Of a DNA stretch of 39,143 bases, positions 27,145-35,632 are shown one piece after another (the first letter of the stretch is position 1; each line of letters begins with the position of its first letter). The notes below the pieces were generated by a model, which saw nothing but the letters and a program-made list of their open reading frames with translations, was not told the origin of the DNA and did not search any database. The DNA is from an uncultured Victivallales bacterium (GTDB lineage: Bacteria > Verrucomicrobiota > Lentisphaeria > Victivallales > UBA1829), in the NCBI GenBank assembly GCA_944390795.1, contig CALXRI010000027.1, forward strand, positions 1-39,143, given 5' to 3'. A program made the translations under genes and the position numbers.

Positions 27145-28694
27145 GCTGTCACCGACACTTTCCGGACCGCCTGCGGAATATAGCAGATCAGATCATCCGC
27201 GATGAGTCCGCGCGACCCGATCGGGACAGCCAGTTCCGCCGTGAAGCCGTGGAGAAACACCGCCGCCCGCGCGCATTCAAAAGCGGAATACTGCCCGTTG
27301 GCAAGCAGCGCGCCGATGATTCCGGAGAGAATGTCGCCGCTTCCCGCTGTGGCGAGCGCGGGGCAGCCGCTCAGGTTGACCGCATATTCCCCATCTCTGC
27401 CGGCGACCACCGTATGTGCTCCCTTCAGAACCACCGTGGAACAGAGTTTCGAAGCCAGAGTCTTCGCCTGTTCAATCCGGGAGAGCGCCGCGTCGATTCC
27501 GAATGCGGCGGCAAGACGCCTCATTTCCCCCGGATGCGGCGTGAAGACGATGTCCGCACTGATCTTTTCCGCCAGGGACGGATTCTGCGCCAGGAGATTC
27601 AGGGCATCGGCGTCGACAAGCACTTTTTTCCCGGATACGAGCGCCTGTTCCAGCACGGAGAGCGAGTTCGGATCGGTTCCCATGCCGGGGCCGATCACGA
27701 CGGCGTCCGCCTTTTCCATCAGTTCCGCGATTCCGGGCTTCGAATCCTCGCAGAAGAATCCGAGGCACGAATCCGGGATTTTCCGGATCATCATGGCCTT
27801 GGGCGGATCGGCAAAGAGATGCGCGCTTTCCGGGATCGCCACTGTGACGAGTCCCGCAGAGGTGCGGAGCGCGGCCTCTCCGGCGAGCGCGGGCGCACCG
27901 GAATAGAGTCTGCTTCCGCCGATCACGAGAAGGTGTCCGCGCGAATTCTTGTGAATGTCGAAGGGTTCGCGCGGGAAATATTTCACAATGTCGGATGCCG
28001 TCGTGCATTCCGTGAATTCCGTCACCTCGTCCATAAAGCGCGCGGGGATGCCGATGTCGAGCACCTTGATCCGGCCGCAGCGGCGGATGCCCTCCTCCGA
28101 GAGCATGCCCTGTTTCGGAAGCGCCATCGTGAGCGTGAGGTCGGCGGTGATTGCGTCGGCGGCGACTTCTCCGGTGTCGGCGTCAAGTCCGGAGGGAATA
28201 TCGAGCGAAACGACCGGATGGCCGGATTCGTTCACGATCCGGATCCATGAAGCGAAGGGTTCGCGCAGCGGTCCGCGGCAGCCTGTTCCGAGCAGACCGT
28301 CCACAATCAGGACGTTCGGGATTTCCAGATCGGATTTCTGAAGCCCCCGGGTGATTCTGCCCTTGATCTTGTCCGGCAGTTCGCGGAACATCGTGAGAGC
28401 GTCGCCCTGCAGTTCCTCCTCCTTCGCCGCGCAGTGAAGAAACACGTTGTATTCGCCGAGATTCGCGAGCAGCTTCGCGACGACGAACGCGTCGCCGGCA
28501 TTGTTGCCTTTTCCGGCCAGAACGATGATGTTGCGCGGGAATACGTCGAATTTCATCAGCCGTGCAATGTACTCCATGACCGACGACGCGGCAAGCGCGC
28601 CCGCGATCCGCATCAGGCGTTCTCCGGGAATTCCCCCCTCCTCGACCGCGCGGCGGTCGAGATTGCGCATTTCAGTTCCGCTGACAGCTTTCAT
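27141..28694 (-). CDS. nnr: Bifunctional NAD(P)H-hydrate epimerase / ADP- or ATP-dependent NAD(P)H-hydrate dehydratase
   Basis: A 517-residue fusion that repairs hydrated NADH and NADPH in the cytoplasm. The N-terminal ~210 residues are the epimerase (NnrE/YjeF_N): GKGNNAGDAFVVAKLL and VDGLLGTGCRGP, then SLDIPSGLDADTG. The first motif has Ala where many homologues have Gly. The C-terminal half is the ribokinase-like dehydratase (NnrD): GHLLVIGGSRLYSGAP, VIGPGMGTD, VDADALNLLA, FTPHPGEMRRLA, VLKGAHTVVA and ATAGSGDILSGIIGALLA, with the catalytic Asp in GSGD. The AUG at 28694 has AAAGGA about 9 bp upstream; an upstream in-frame start at 28766 lies within the promoter. Fused as in E. coli YjeF. 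Confidence 0.95.
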   Translation of the reverse strand: MKAVSGTEMRNLDRRAVEEGGIPGERLMRIAGALAASSVMEYIARLMKFDVFPRNIIVLAGKGNNAGDAFVVAKLLANLGEYNVFLHCAAKEEELQGDALTMFRELPDKIKGRITRGLQKSDLEIPNVLIVDGLLGTGCRGPLREPFASWIRIVNESGHPVVSLDIPSGLDADTGEVAADAITADLTLTMALPKQGMLSEEGIRRCGRIKVLDIGIPARFMDEVTEFTECTTASDIVKYFPREPFDIHKNSRGHLLVIGGSRLYSGAPALAGEAALRTSAGLVTVAIPESAHLFADPPKAMMIRKIPDSCLGFFCEDSKPGIAELMEKADAVVIGPGMGTDPNSLSVLEQALVSGKKVLVDADALNLLAQNPSLAEKISADIVFTPHPGEMRRLAAAFGIDAALSRIEQAKTLASKLCSTVVLKGAHTVVAGRDGEYAVNLSGCPALATAGSGDILSGIIGALLANGQYSAFECARAAVFLHGFTAELAVPIGSRGLIADDLICYIPQAVRKVSVTA

Positions 28695-28738
28695 GCTTGT
28701 GAATCCTTTCTCTGGCAGATTGCATTGTTTCAAAGGGT

Positions 28739-28766
28739 AAGATAGACAGAAAAACCGTAAAATCAA
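28739..28766 (-). promoter_or_regulatory. Putative promoter of the nnr operon
   Basis: On the minus strand TTGATT (28766-28761), a 16-bp spacer and TATCTT (28744-28739) stand about 45 bp before the nnr start. Confidence 0.5.
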
Positions 28767-28788
28767 TCTCGCCCGCGCAGGAATTTAA

Positions 28789-28817
28789 TTGAAAAAGTCT
28801 TTTCCCCGTGGTATTTT
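28789..28817 (+). promoter_or_regulatory. Putative promoter of the RND efflux operon
   Basis: TTGAAA (28789-28794), a 17-bp spacer and TATTTT (28812-28817) lie about 62 bp before the adaptor start, back to back with the nnr promoter. No obvious repressor gene is adjacent. Confidence 0.6.
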
Positions 28818-28879
28818 ACCGTTTTCGGAAAGAACCGCGTGTTTCAAACGGATCAGTCAGCGAGAAAAGAGAACCTGTC

Positions 28880-30028
28880 ATGAAATCATCTTTTGCCTTT
28901 GCCGCTCTTGCCGGAGCCGTTCTCAGTGCGCTCGTGTCCGCCTGCCGGGACGAGGAGAGGAAAACGCCGCCTCCGCCGTCGGTTGTTGTCGAAGAAGTCG
29001 CCGAACTCAATTTTGCGGATTCCTGCGAAGAGGTCGGAAGTGTTGCCGCGTCCGAGACCGTGAATCTCGTCGCCAATGTTTCCGGATTCCTGACCGAGGT
29101 GAATTTCAAGGAAGGCACGCTGGTGAAGGAGGATACGAAACTCTTTCAGATCGATCCCTCCGTTTATGATGCCGCCGTGAAGAAGGCTTCCGCCGATCTT
29201 CAGAAGGCGAAGGCGGATCAGAAAAATGCACGTCTTGAATTCGAACGTCAGGAGAAACTGATCCGGAGCGACGCTACGGCAAGACGCAATTTCGACATCG
29301 CCGAGATGAATAAGATGAACGCGGACGCCGATGTTCTCGCCGCCGAGGCGGTTCTGGAGCAGGCGAAGGTCAATCTCTCCTATACACGTGTCCTTGCCCC
29401 GTTCGACGGCTGGATCAGCTTCAAGAAATACAGCAGCGGCAACATGGTCGGCCCTTCCTCGGGCGTTCTGGCCACCATTGTGAAAAACGGTGACGTCAAC
29501 GTGTATTTCTCCATCAGCGAAATGGACATGCTGCGTCTTCTCCGCGCGTATCCCGCGGCGAGCCGGAGTGAAAAGGCGAAAATGCCCGAAGTGGAAATTT
29601 ATTTTCAGGACGGCGTGAAATACGAGCACAACGGCACGATCAGCGCGTGGGACAACGCGATCGGCGAAGGGACGGGAACCTTCCGTCTCCAGGCACGGGT
29701 GAAGAACCCCGACCGCAAGCTTTTCCCCGGCATGTATGTCCGTGTGAAGCTCCGCGTGGAACCTTATTCGAAACAGATCATGCTCCGGAGCGAGGCGATC
29801 CTGCGGGAACAGCTCGGCGATTTTGTCTTCGTCGTGAACCGGGAAAACAAGGTGGAGCGCCGCAAAGTCTCCCTCGGCGGAAAGAACGGGGAGTTCTACG
29901 CGGTGAAGGAGGGATTGAAAAAAGGCGAGAAAGTCGTGATCTCCGGGCTCCAGAAGGCGCAGCAGGGAAGTGTCGTCACGCCGATTGAGAACAAGGACCA
30001 GCCGCCGTCCGCCGGAGCTTCAAAATGA
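28880..30028 (+). CDS. RND efflux periplasmic adaptor (membrane fusion protein), lipoprotein
   Basis: A 382-residue AcrA/MexA-type adaptor linking an inner-membrane RND pump to an outer-membrane channel. The N-terminus ends in a lipobox (LVSAC), so it is probably lipid-anchored. The lipoyl/barrel-sandwich half-motifs are visible (VNLVANVSGFLTEVNFKEGT and LSYTRVLAPFDGWISFKKYS), separated by the alpha-hairpin (about residues 95-150). Beta-barrel and membrane-proximal domains follow (LFPGMYVRVKL, then GLKKGEKVVISGLQKAQQG). The AUG at 28880 has only a weak Shine-Dalgarno. The pump gene follows 118 bp later. Confidence 0.93.
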   Translation: MKSSFAFAALAGAVLSALVSACRDEERKTPPPPSVVVEEVAELNFADSCEEVGSVAASETVNLVANVSGFLTEVNFKEGTLVKEDTKLFQIDPSVYDAAVKKASADLQKAKADQKNARLEFERQEKLIRSDATARRNFDIAEMNKMNADADVLAAEAVLEQAKVNLSYTRVLAPFDGWISFKKYSSGNMVGPSSGVLATIVKNGDVNVYFSISEMDMLRLLRAYPAASRSEKAKMPEVEIYFQDGVKYEHNGTISAWDNAIGEGTGTFRLQARVKNPDRKLFPGMYVRVKLRVEPYSKQIMLRSEAILREQLGDFVFVVNRENKVERRKVSLGGKNGEFYAVKEGLKKGEKVVISGLQKAQQGSVVTPIENKDQPPSAGASK

Positions 30029-30146
30029 GGAAAAACCGGGGTTTCGTGCTCCTCCGCGCGTCCGCCGGATCGCTGCAAGGGGCTGCCTTTGAATCTCCGG
30101 AAAAATGCGTCAGCTTCCGCTTTCCCAATGAGAAGGAACATTTCTT

Positions 30147-33100
30147 ATGATCAGTGAATTTTTCATCCGGCGGCCCCGCTTCGCCATTGTTCTGGCGATC
30201 CTCTTTCTGCTCAGCGGGCTGATCGCCGTCTTTACGCTTCCTGTCACGCTCTACCCGGACATCACGCCGTCGGTCATCACGGTTTCCGCGCATTACCCCG
30301 GCGCCGATGCGCAGACGGTGCTCGACACCGTGATCCAGCCGATCGAATCGCAGATCAACGGCGTCAAGAAAATGATCTACATGTCCTCGACGGCGACGGA
30401 CGATGGTTCCGCCTCGATCAAGGTGACGTTCGACATCGGCACCGACGGCGACACGAATACGGTCAACACGCAGAACCGCGTCAACTGGGCGTCCGCGCAG
30501 CTTCCGCAGGAGGTGCAGCGCCAGGGGGTGATCACCAAGGAGGCATCCAGCAACATTCTCGCCGTCATCACGCTCTATTCGCCGAAGGGGACCTATGACG
30601 AACTGGCGCTGAGCAATTTCATGTCGATTTCGATCAAGGACGAAATCGCGCGGATTCCGGGCGTCGGCGACGTGACGGCGTTCGGCGAGATGACCTACGC
30701 CATGCGCATCTGGCTGGACACGATGCGCATGGCCTCGCTGAAGGTCACGGTGGAGGATGTTGAAAATGCAATCACGGTGCAGAACGTGCAGGTCTCGGCG
30801 GGCGCGCTCGGCGACGCTCCTTCCGATCATGCGCAGACGGAGCGCCTTTCCATAGCCGCGCAGGGGCGTCTGGCGAATCCCGAAGAGTTCGGCGCCATTG
30901 TGATCCGCTCCAACCCGGACGGTTCGCAGCTCCGGCTCCGCGATGTCGCGCGCGTCGAAATGGGTGCGGAGACCTACAGCGGCGTGACAACCCTGAACGG
31001 GAAGCCCGCCGCGATGCTGGCCGTCTACCAGCTGAACGAGGCCAACGGCCTGGAAATCGCAAAAGAGATTCAGAACCGCCTGAAACGGCTCAAGGGAACC
31101 GTTTTTCCCGAGGATCTCGAATACGGCGTCCAGTATGACACGACCCGGTTCATCACATCGTCCATCAACGAGGTGAAGGACACGCTGTTCGAGGCGGTGC
31201 TTCTGGTTGTTCTCGTCACATTTCTCTTCCTTCAGGACTGGCGTTCGACCCTGGTGCCGACGATTGCCATTCCCGTCTCGCTGATCGGCACGTTCGCGGT
31301 CATGCTGGCGGCCGGATACAGCATCAACATGACGACGCTGTTCGGGCTGATTCTCGCAATCGGCATCGTGGTGGACGATGCCATCGTCGTCATTGAAAAC
31401 GTCAGCCGTCTGATGGAGGAGGAGCATCTTCCGCCGAAGGAGGCCGCGCTCAAGTCCATGCGCCAGGTGACCGCTCCGATCGTTGCGACGACATCGGTGC
31501 TGCTTGCGATGTTCGTTCCCGTCTGTTTTCTGCCGGGCATCACGGGAGAGATGTACCGCCAGTTCGGCATTACGATTTCCGTGGCGGTTTTTCTTTCCAT
31601 GATTAATGCCCTTACGCTCAGTCCGGCGCTTTGCGCGCTGCTTCTCAAGCCCGTGGATCCGAACCGGAGAAAGTTCTTCTTTTTCCGCTGGTTTGACGCG
31701 GGATTTGAAAAACTCGCGCGCGGCTATTCCGCGGTTGTGAAATCGCTTCTCCGGAAATCCGTCCTCGTGATTCTGCTGTATGCCGCGATGGGGGCGGGTG
31801 CGCTCAAGCTCTACACGATCCTTCCGACCGGTTTTGTCCCGAACGAGGATCAGGGCGCGTTTTTCGTGAGCGTCCAGCTGCCGGACGGCGCGTCGCTTGC
31901 GCGCACGTCGAAAGTGACGGAAAAGGTCGCGGCGCTGCTGCGCGGCATCCCTGAAGTGCAGGATTTCATCTTCGCTTCCGGGTTCAACATCCTGAACGGG
32001 ATCAATGCTTCCAACTGCGCGTTCGGCATCGTGATCCTGAAAGACTGGTCCGAGCGCGAAGAGTCCGGTCAGGGGCAGGATGCGGTTCTGGCGAAGTTTT
32101 ATGCGAAGGCCCGGCAGATTCCCGACGCTTCGGTCATTCCGTTCGGTGTGCCCGCAATTCCCGGGCTCGGCACGACAGGCGGCTTTTCGCTGATGCTTCA
32201 GGACACTTCGGGGAACTTGAAACCGCAGGCGTTCCAGAAGATTCTGAACAGGATTCTGGTGGAGGCCGGCAATTCCCCGGTTTTTTCGAACGTCTATTCG
32301 ACCTTCCGCGCCTCGTTCCCGCAGGTTTATCTCGACATCGACCGCGAAAAGGCGATCCGTCTCGGCGTGACGCCGGACAGCATCAACACCGCGCTCCAGG
32401 CAGTCTTCGGTTCCGCTTACGTGAACGACTTCAACAAATACGGAAAGTCCTACAAGGTCAAACTCCAGGGCGACAAGCTCTTCCGCGACGACGTCCGCGA
32501 TCTTTCCAAAGTCTATGTCCGCAATGACAGGGGGGAAATGGTGCCGCTCGGCACGCTGGTCGACATCCGTTACAATTTCGTCCCGCAGTATCTGACGCGC
32601 TACAACATGTTCCAGTCGGTTTTGATCAACGGCTCTGCCGCGCCCGGTTACAGTTCCGGGCAGGCGATGAATGAAATGGAGAGAATCGTGAAGACGGTCG
32701 ATCCGTCGCTCTCGTTCGAGTGGACGGACATGTCCTATCAGGAGAAGCTTGCGGGCAACCGGATCGTGATCGTTTTCGCCCTTGCGCTGCTGTTCATCTA
32801 CCTCTTCCTCGTGGCGCAGTACGAGAGCTGGATGATTCCCTTTTCGGTTCTGCTGTCGGTGCCGGTGGCGTTTCTCGGCGCGGTGCTGTCGCTTTATTTT
32901 CTCGGAATTGAGAACAACATCTACACGCAGGTCGGTTTTGTGCTTCTTTTCGGCATCGCCTGCAAGACGGCAATCCTGATCGTGGAGTTCGCCAAGGAGC
33001 AGCACGAGAAAGGCATGGGGATTCCGGAGGCGGCGGAATATGCCGCACGCCTGCGTTTCCGCGCGGTTCTGATGACGGCGGTCTCCTTCATCCTCGGCAC

Positions 33101-33269
33101 TTTCCCGCTGGTGGTGGCGATTGGGGCAGGGGCGGTCAGCCGCCGCTCGCTGGGCACCGCGGTATTCGGCGGAATGCTCCTTTCCGTTCTTGCCGGCACG
33201 CTTCTGATTCCTGTTTTTTATGCCGTGATCCAGCGTGTCACCGAGGCATGCCGCAGGAAAACGGAATAA
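30147..33269 (+). CDS. RND efflux transporter, HAE1 (AcrB-like) family
   Basis: A 1040-residue inner-membrane proton-driven pump, full length for AcrB-type proteins. TM1 starts at residue ~10 (FAIVLAILFLLSGLIAVFTL). The proton-relay aspartates are present in TM4 (IVVDDAIVVIENV, about residues 405-417) and the relay lysine in TM10 (CKTAILIVEF, about 939). Porter-domain signatures (SAHYPGADAQTVLDTVIQ, and FVPNEDQGAFFVSVQLP in the second half) are intact. Substrates such as drugs, bile salts or dyes are typical for the family but cannot be read from sequence. AAGGA stands about 9 bp before the AUG. No TolC-like outer-membrane factor lies in the window. Confidence 0.96.
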   Translation: MISEFFIRRPRFAIVLAILFLLSGLIAVFTLPVTLYPDITPSVITVSAHYPGADAQTVLDTVIQPIESQINGVKKMIYMSSTATDDGSASIKVTFDIGTDGDTNTVNTQNRVNWASAQLPQEVQRQGVITKEASSNILAVITLYSPKGTYDELALSNFMSISIKDEIARIPGVGDVTAFGEMTYAMRIWLDTMRMASLKVTVEDVENAITVQNVQVSAGALGDAPSDHAQTERLSIAAQGRLANPEEFGAIVIRSNPDGSQLRLRDVARVEMGAETYSGVTTLNGKPAAMLAVYQLNEANGLEIAKEIQNRLKRLKGTVFPEDLEYGVQYDTTRFITSSINEVKDTLFEAVLLVVLVTFLFLQDWRSTLVPTIAIPVSLIGTFAVMLAAGYSINMTTLFGLILAIGIVVDDAIVVIENVSRLMEEEHLPPKEAALKSMRQVTAPIVATTSVLLAMFVPVCFLPGITGEMYRQFGITISVAVFLSMINALTLSPALCALLLKPVDPNRRKFFFFRWFDAGFEKLARGYSAVVKSLLRKSVLVILLYAAMGAGALKLYTILPTGFVPNEDQGAFFVSVQLPDGASLARTSKVTEKVAALLRGIPEVQDFIFASGFNILNGINASNCAFGIVILKDWSEREESGQGQDAVLAKFYAKARQIPDASVIPFGVPAIPGLGTTGGFSLMLQDTSGNLKPQAFQKILNRILVEAGNSPVFSNVYSTFRASFPQVYLDIDREKAIRLGVTPDSINTALQAVFGSAYVNDFNKYGKSYKVKLQGDKLFRDDVRDLSKVYVRNDRGEMVPLGTLVDIRYNFVPQYLTRYNMFQSVLINGSAAPGYSSGQAMNEMERIVKTVDPSLSFEWTDMSYQEKLAGNRIVIVFALALLFIYLFLVAQYESWMIPFSVLLSVPVAFLGAVLSLYFLGIENNIYTQVGFVLLFGIACKTAILIVEFAKEQHEKGMGIPEAAEYAARLRFRAVLMTAVSFILGTFPLVVAIGAGAVSRRSLGTAVFGGMLLSVLAGTLLIPVFYAVIQRVTEACRRKTE

Positions 33270-33370
33270 TTCGGAAGGAAGACGCGCTTCGGGATTTGCC
33301 ATTTCCTTGAAATGTGCTAATGTATCGCATTGCTGTGTTCGGGATGACTTAAACAGGAAAAGAAAAATCT

Positions 33371-34450
33371 ATGACAGTTCGGTTCTCAGGACTTTTGTGC
33401 GCGCTTGCCGCCTGTATGCTTCTCTGCCTTCCCTGTCCGGCGGACGACGCGGAGGCGAATGCGCTGTTCACCGAAGGCCGCACCCTCGAAAAACAGGAGA
33501 AGTTCCGCCGCGCCGCCGGAAAATACATGGATGCGCGTCTGATGGCGGACGATTCCATTCTGAAGGGCAACGCCCTGATCGCCGCCGCCCGCGCCTACCG
33601 CAAGGCGAAGCTTTACGGCGATGAATTCGACTGTCTGGAAAAACTCATCAAAGAACATCTCGGCGGAATCGATTTCGCCATGGTCGTCGACCGCGAATAC
33701 AAGATTGCCGATGAATTTTTCAAGGGACACCGCGATGTAGCCGTCTCCTGGCTTCCCTTCATCAAGAAGGAGGACCGCACCATGGAGATCTACGAGGCGG
33801 CGCTGAAAAACGCCCCCTGTTCGGCGCAGGCGGGAGAATCGCGCCTCCGTCTTGCGCGGTTGTATATCGACGAGCAGAAGCCCGATGACGCGATCCGCCA
33901 TCTGAACGAGACCGCGAAACTGTTTCCCGGCAGCGAGGCCGCGCAGTACGCCTCGCTGGAACTGAGCAGTCTTCTGCTCCAGATGGCCGAACGCGGCGAC
34001 GGTGACAACTCCTACAGCAGACAGGCGATCGAGGCCTTTGACAATTACCTCAAGACCTATCCGGATTCCCCCGAGGTTCCCTGGGTGAAAAAAGCCCGTG
34101 AAAAAGTCCTGAACCTGATGGCGAAGCGCATTCATGCCGTCGGCGCCTATTATCACCGCACCGGGCAGAATGACATTGCCGAACGCTATCTCGCCGATGT
34201 GGTGAAGAATTATTCCAATACGGAACAGGCGAACAGATCCGAAGACCTTCTTGCGGAAATCGACAGGGAATACGAGATTCCGCCGAACCGCGACAGGCGT
34301 TTCACGCCTTACAAGGTGGATTATAAACGCGGGCCGACGCCCGAGGATGCCGCTCCGATCATGGTCGTGCCGGAAAACAGCGGCAACCGCTGGCTTCTGC
34401 CTGTGCGCGACCTGAAGAAGAGCGTTGTCCGCGAACCGGAAAGCAACTGA
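33371..34450 (+). CDS. BamD-like TPR protein, exported
   Basis: A 359-residue protein with a signal peptide (about 22-25 residues; Cys-containing LLCLPCPA, but no clean lipobox). Several tetratricopeptide-like helix pairs follow: ALFTEGRTLEKQEKFRRAAGKY, then ESRLRLARLYIDEQKPDDAI and YHRTGQNDIAERYLADVV with KNYSNTEQANRSEDLLAEID. The repeats resemble BamD/YfiO-like outer-membrane assembly proteins, and the neighbour is an LptE-like lipoprotein, which supports an envelope role. The C-terminal ~60 residues are Pro-rich and unstructured. Function in outer-membrane protein assembly is inferred. Confidence 0.72.
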   Translation: MTVRFSGLLCALAACMLLCLPCPADDAEANALFTEGRTLEKQEKFRRAAGKYMDARLMADDSILKGNALIAAARAYRKAKLYGDEFDCLEKLIKEHLGGIDFAMVVDREYKIADEFFKGHRDVAVSWLPFIKKEDRTMEIYEAALKNAPCSAQAGESRLRLARLYIDEQKPDDAIRHLNETAKLFPGSEAAQYASLELSSLLLQMAERGDGDNSYSRQAIEAFDNYLKTYPDSPEVPWVKKAREKVLNLMAKRIHAVGAYYHRTGQNDIAERYLADVVKNYSNTEQANRSEDLLAEIDREYEIPPNRDRRFTPYKVDYKRGPTPEDAAPIMVVPENSGNRWLLPVRDLKKSVVREPESN

Positions 34451-34469
34451 ATCAACGGAACGGATGCTG

Positions 34470-35006
34470 ATGACAATGACTGAAAAATGGAAAAAAGGTG
34501 TTCTGCCCGCTGCGGGGTTGATGCTGTTGATGCTGTTTCTGACCTCCTGCGGTTATCACATGGGATCGATGATGCATCCGCAGATCAAGACGGTGGCAAT
34601 CGCCGAGGTCCGGAATGAAACACGCGAGGTTCTGGCGTCGGCGATCATGCGCAAACAGATCGCGGAACGCTTTCAATTTGACAATACGCTGAAAATCACT
34701 TCTCCGGAAAAAGCGGACTGCATTGTCATGTGCCGCATCCTGAGTGTTAAAAATGCCGGCGTCGTCTGGAGAAGCACTGACGACGACATGACGTTCCGTC
34801 CGTCGGAATTCCGCATTACGGTCGACGCGGAATTTACCGTGACGATTCCCGGTTCCGCCGTGCCGCTGGTGCCGATGCGCAAGGTTTCCGGATCGGCCAC
34901 GTATCAGTTTACCGCCGACCCCGCCATCGGAAGGGAGAACGGCTTGACACAGGCCTGTTACAATATGGCCAATCTGATTGTGGAATACACGACCGAGGCC
35001 TGGTAA
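34470..35006 (+). CDS. LptE-like outer-membrane lipoprotein
   Basis: A 178-residue lipoprotein with lipobox LTSC (lipidated Cys ~27) followed by GYHMG, the start typical of LptE/RlpB proteins. These plug the LptD channel that inserts lipopolysaccharide into the outer membrane. The pattern continues with IKTVAIAEVRNET and later AEFTVTIPGSAVPL and the helix near the end, as in the LptE fold. Three nearby AUGs (34464, 34470, 34476) are possible; 34470 has ACGGA 5 bp upstream. It lies 19 bp after the TPR gene, so they probably form an operon. Presence of LptE implies a lipopolysaccharide-bearing outer membrane. Confidence 0.78.
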   Translation: MTMTEKWKKGVLPAAGLMLLMLFLTSCGYHMGSMMHPQIKTVAIAEVRNETREVLASAIMRKQIAERFQFDNTLKITSPEKADCIVMCRILSVKNAGVVWRSTDDDMTFRPSEFRITVDAEFTVTIPGSAVPLVPMRKVSGSATYQFTADPAIGRENGLTQACYNMANLIVEYTTEAW

Positions 35007-35011
35007 TCCGC

Positions 35012-35035
35012 CCGGCCGCCGCGCATGGCGGTCGG
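35012..35035. terminator. Probable bidirectional terminator between convergent genes
   Basis: CCGGCCGCC (35012-35020), a 6-nt loop and GGCGGTCGG (35027-35035) form a 9-bp stem with one G-U pair, filling the gap between the lptE-like and ybaK stop codons. The T-tract is poor on both sides. Confidence 0.55.
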
Positions 35036-35037
35036 AA

Positions 35038-35517
35038 TCATTCTTTCGCCAGATCGGCGAACTCCGCAGGAAGAAACGCCGCAAGCGTTTCCGGATTCAC
35101 CGCAAGATTGGTGCCGATTTTTCCGCCGCTCACGCAGATGGTGTCATACAGGATGGCCGTTTCGTCGATCCATGTCCGGAAGGGTTTCTTCATGCCGACC
35201 GGGGAACAGCCGCCGTGGACATAGCCGGTCAGCGGAAGCAGCTGTCTGGAGGGCAGCATCTCGATGCTTTTCTGACCGGAGGCTTTTGCGGCTTTCTTCA
35301 AATCCAGTTCCCCGTTGGCGGGAACGACAAACACGAAATGTTCGCCGGATGAGGAGACCGTCACGAGCGTTTTGAAGACCTCTTCGGCGTCCCGTCCGAT
35401 TTTGCGCGCAATGGAGACGGCGTCGATCAGCCCGTCATCCACCGGATATTCGAACATCTGATACTTGATCCCCGCATTGTCCAGCAGACGCATCACATTG
35501 GTTTTTCTGGCATTCAT
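35038..35517 (-). CDS. ybaK: YbaK/EbsC-type Cys-tRNA(Pro)/Cys-tRNA(Cys) deacylase
   Basis: A 159-residue cytoplasmic editing protein that hydrolyses cysteine from mischarged tRNA-Pro. The fold markers are present: IGRDAEEVFKTLV with the conserved catalytic-site lysine, FVFVVPANGELDLKKAAKA, the GYVHGGCSPVGMKK loop and ISGGKIG-like VSGGKIGTNLAVNP. Length is normal. The AUG at 35517 has GGAAG upstream; an upstream in-frame start at 35670 would invade the neighbouring gene. It stands alone between convergent and co-directional genes. Confidence 0.92.
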   Translation of the reverse strand: MNARKTNVMRLLDNAGIKYQMFEYPVDDGLIDAVSIARKIGRDAEEVFKTLVTVSSSGEHFVFVVPANGELDLKKAAKASGQKSIEMLPSRQLLPLTGYVHGGCSPVGMKKPFRTWIDETAILYDTICVSGGKIGTNLAVNPETLAAFLPAEFADLAKE

Positions 35518-35632
35518 TGTTTCTTCCGTTCTTTCCGATCCCGCCGGAGGCGCTCCGTAATGTTTCGGAGTTTTCCGGAAAATCTGTCCGTTTCTTGTTT
35601 TGAATTTAAGCGCACGTTTTCCCGTGCATATT

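Noticed and set aside
26712-28250. A 512-codon plus-strand open frame
   Set aside because: It is antisense to the NAD(P)HX repair gene and its coupled partner, both better supported.
29976-33302. An 1108-codon open frame antisense to the RND pump gene
   Set aside because: The opposite strand encodes a full-length AcrB-type pump with intact motifs. The antisense product is rich in His, Arg and Asp without any domain, as expected from a shadow of GC-rich coding DNA.
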